From positions 1 through 7,769 of the forward strand of contig JANXXV010000791.1 of the NCBI GenBank assembly GCA_025350445.1: DNA of 7,769 bases. The letters run 5' to 3'. Under the pieces are notes generated by a model. That model did no database searches and was not told where the DNA came from. It saw only the letters and a list, made by a program, of their open reading frames with translations. The translations under genes were made by a program, and so were the position numbers. This DNA comes from Bryobacteraceae bacterium. Lineage in GTDB: Bacteria > Acidobacteriota > Terriglobia > Bryobacterales > Bryobacteraceae. Positions 6,359-7,769 of this stretch are shown in pieces (the first letter of the stretch is position 1; each line of letters begins with the position of its first letter).

Positions 6359-7748
6359 ACCTTTATCACGGCGTACGCTCCTGCGGCAAAGCGCCTGCGG
6401 CTTCGGCTCCCTCGGCCTCATGGGCCTGCTCAACGGCGAAACAGTGGACCCGCTGGCGCCCAAGCAGCCGCACTTCGCGCCGCGCGCCAAGCGAGTTGTT
6501 TTTCTTTTCATGCACGGCGGCCCGTCCGCCATGGACACTTTCGATCCGAAACCGCGCCTCGATCGCGACGATGGCAAACCGCTGCCGTTCGACCGCCCCA
6601 TGGTCTTCGGAAACGGCAAGGAAATGGGGAACCTGATGAAGTCCCCGTGGAAGTTCAAGCGCTACGGTCAGAGCGGAATCGAAGTCAGCGATCTGTTTCC
6701 GCACATCGGCTCCTGCATTGACGACATCTGCGTCATGCGCTCCATGGTCGGCGATAGCGTCGCGCACGGCGGCGCCATGTTGCAACTCCATACCGGCTCG
6801 CATGTGTTCACCCGTCCCAGCATGGGCAGTTGGATGCTGTATGGCCTGGGCAGCGACAATCACGATCTGCCCGGCTACATCGGTATTCGTCCGTCCATGA
6901 CGCACGGCGGCGTGCGCAACTGGAGTTCCGCGTTTCTTCCCGCGGCGTATCAAGGCACCGCCATCGGCAATTCCAAAGTGCCGGTGAAAGAGCTGCAAAT
7001 CCCCATTGAGAATCTGGTCCGCAACGGTATGTCCACGGACATGCAGCGCTACGAGTTGGACATGGTGCAGAAGATCAACCGGCAGCACGCCATGACTCGT
7101 GAATTCGATTCTGAACTCGACGCCCGCATCCAGGCTCTGGAACTCGCTTTCCGTATGCAGGCGAAAGCGCCGGAGGCGTTCGACGTAGAGAAGGAATCGC
7201 CGGAGACTAAGAAGCTCTACGGCCTGGATAATCCGGAAACGGCGGACTTCGGCTGGCAATGTGTGCTCGCGCGGCGACTGCTGGAGCGAGGCGTTCGCTT
7301 CGTGGAATGCTGGCACAGCAATTCCCAGTGGGATCAACATCGCGAACTGGTGCGTCTTCACACTAAGAATGCGCGCGAAGTGGATCTGCCCATCGCCGGA
7401 TTATTGAAGGACCTGAAAGCGCGCGGCCTGCTAAAGGACACGCTGGTACTTTGGGGCGGGGAATTCGGCCGCACTCCGCTCGTCCAGGGTGGAGATGGCC
7501 GCGATCACAATCCTTACGGCTACACGATGTGGATGGCCGGCGCGGGTGTGAAAGCCGGAACTACTTACGGCGCAACCGACGAGTTTGGCTATCACGCCGT
7601 GGAAGACCGCATGCACCTGCACGATCTCCACGCGACAATCCTGCACATGATGGGCTTCGACCACAAGAAGCTCACCTACCGCTACAGCGGGCGCGACTTC
7701 CGGCTCACCGACGTCGCCGGAGAAGTCGCACACAAAATACTAGCCTGA
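6348..7748 (+). CDS. Tat-exported DUF1501 protein
   Basis: This gene encodes 466 residues, normal for DUF1501 (PF07394), a family related to sulfatases and alkaline phosphatases. The N-terminus has a twin-arginine motif (S7-R-R-T-L-L12) and a mild hydrophobic segment to about residue 28, indicating folded export by Tat. Core motifs in order are F-L-F-M-H-G-G-P-S-A-M-D63-T-F-D66 (likely metal-binding aspartates), G370-G-E-F-G-R-T-P377, G384-R-D-H-N-P, and near the end H423-L-H-D-L-H428 with a following R-Y-S-G-R-D-F-R-L-T-D-V. The formylglycine-forming cysteine motif of true sulfatases (C/S-x-P-x-R) was not seen at the first metal loop, so its chemistry may differ. It starts inside the last codons of the upstream gene (11-base overlap) with no Shine-Dalgarno, which points to translational coupling. 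DUF1501 and DUF1549/DUF1553 genes are a widespread adjacent pair; the shared substrate is unproven. Confidence 0.96.
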   Translation: MLTRPLSRRTLLRQSACGFGSLGLMGLLNGETVDPLAPKQPHFAPRAKRVVFLFMHGGPSAMDTFDPKPRLDRDDGKPLPFDRPMVFGNGKEMGNLMKSPWKFKRYGQSGIEVSDLFPHIGSCIDDICVMRSMVGDSVAHGGAMLQLHTGSHVFTRPSMGSWMLYGLGSDNHDLPGYIGIRPSMTHGGVRNWSSAFLPAAYQGTAIGNSKVPVKELQIPIENLVRNGMSTDMQRYELDMVQKINRQHAMTREFDSELDARIQALELAFRMQAKAPEAFDVEKESPETKKLYGLDNPETADFGWQCVLARRLLERGVRFVECWHSNSQWDQHRELVRLHTKNAREVDLPIAGLLKDLKARGLLKDTLVLWGGEFGRTPLVQGGDGRDHNPYGYTMWMAGAGVKAGTTYGATDEFGYHAVEDRMHLHDLHATILHMMGFDHKKLTYRYSGRDFRLTDVAGEVAHKILA

Positions 7749-7769
7749 AAGCCAACCGCTCCCTTACGG

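Noticed and set aside
6366..7361. Long minus-strand open frame (331 codons) opposite DUF1501
   Set aside because: It is antisense to clear DUF1501 motifs, with a histidine- and alanine-rich translation typical of a shadow frame and no recognisable domain.
7749..7769. Start of a further gene or a terminator at the right edge
   Set aside because: Only 21 bases remain after the DUF1501 stop, and they contain no start codon with a ribosome site and no hairpin.

Overview
The window reads as a chromosomal segment from a GC-rich, Gram-negative, free-living bacterium of the Planctomycetota-Verrucomicrobiota-Acidobacteriota type. The clearest markers are a DUF1552 C-terminus, a PSCyt1-DUF1549-DUF1553 cytochrome-like protein, a Tat-exported DUF1501 protein, and leucine-rich-repeat (LRR) proteins with T-D-A-G-L repeats. 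The short SnoaL-like gene and the DUF1552 tail resemble versions from Bryobacterales/Solibacter-like Acidobacteriota. That placement is inferred from remembered family flavour, not from a search.

Layout. (1) 1-279, plus strand: 3' end of a DUF1552 gene. (2) 364-729, plus strand: a small NTF2/SnoaL-like protein with a good Shine-Dalgarno. (3) 740-3552 (5' end uncertain), minus strand: a two-gene LRR operon. The upstream gene carries two LRR modules and the downstream gene carries a third; they are joined by an ATGA stop/start overlap. (4) 3602-7748, plus strand: a two-gene operon of a Sec-exported, probably di-heme PSCyt1/DUF1549/DUF1553 protein, followed with an 11-base overlap by a Tat-exported DUF1501 protein. 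The window ends 21 bases later with nothing recognisable.

How the parts may work together. DUF1549/DUF1553 and DUF1501 genes are a well-known adjacent pair in these phyla, predicted to act outside the cytoplasm. Their substrate is not established, and a role in breaking down or oxidising complex polymers is only a proposal. DUF1552 belongs to a parallel system usually paired with DUF1592-type cytochrome proteins, so the locus carries pieces of two related systems. The LRR operon is divergent from the DUF1549-DUF1501 operon, with at most about 50 bases between the start codons. This back-to-back layout suggests shared control, but no functional link is demonstrated.

The most unusual part is the LRR operon and its start. 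Three modules of about 300 residues, each opening with the same W-x4-G-G motif, are split over two genes. The two-module protein has no convincing signal peptide or ATG start, while the third module has a signal-like N-terminus. No RNA genes, mobile elements, CRISPR arrays or clear intrinsic terminators were seen. The only gene-free stretches are short (about 84, 10, 49 and 21 bases).
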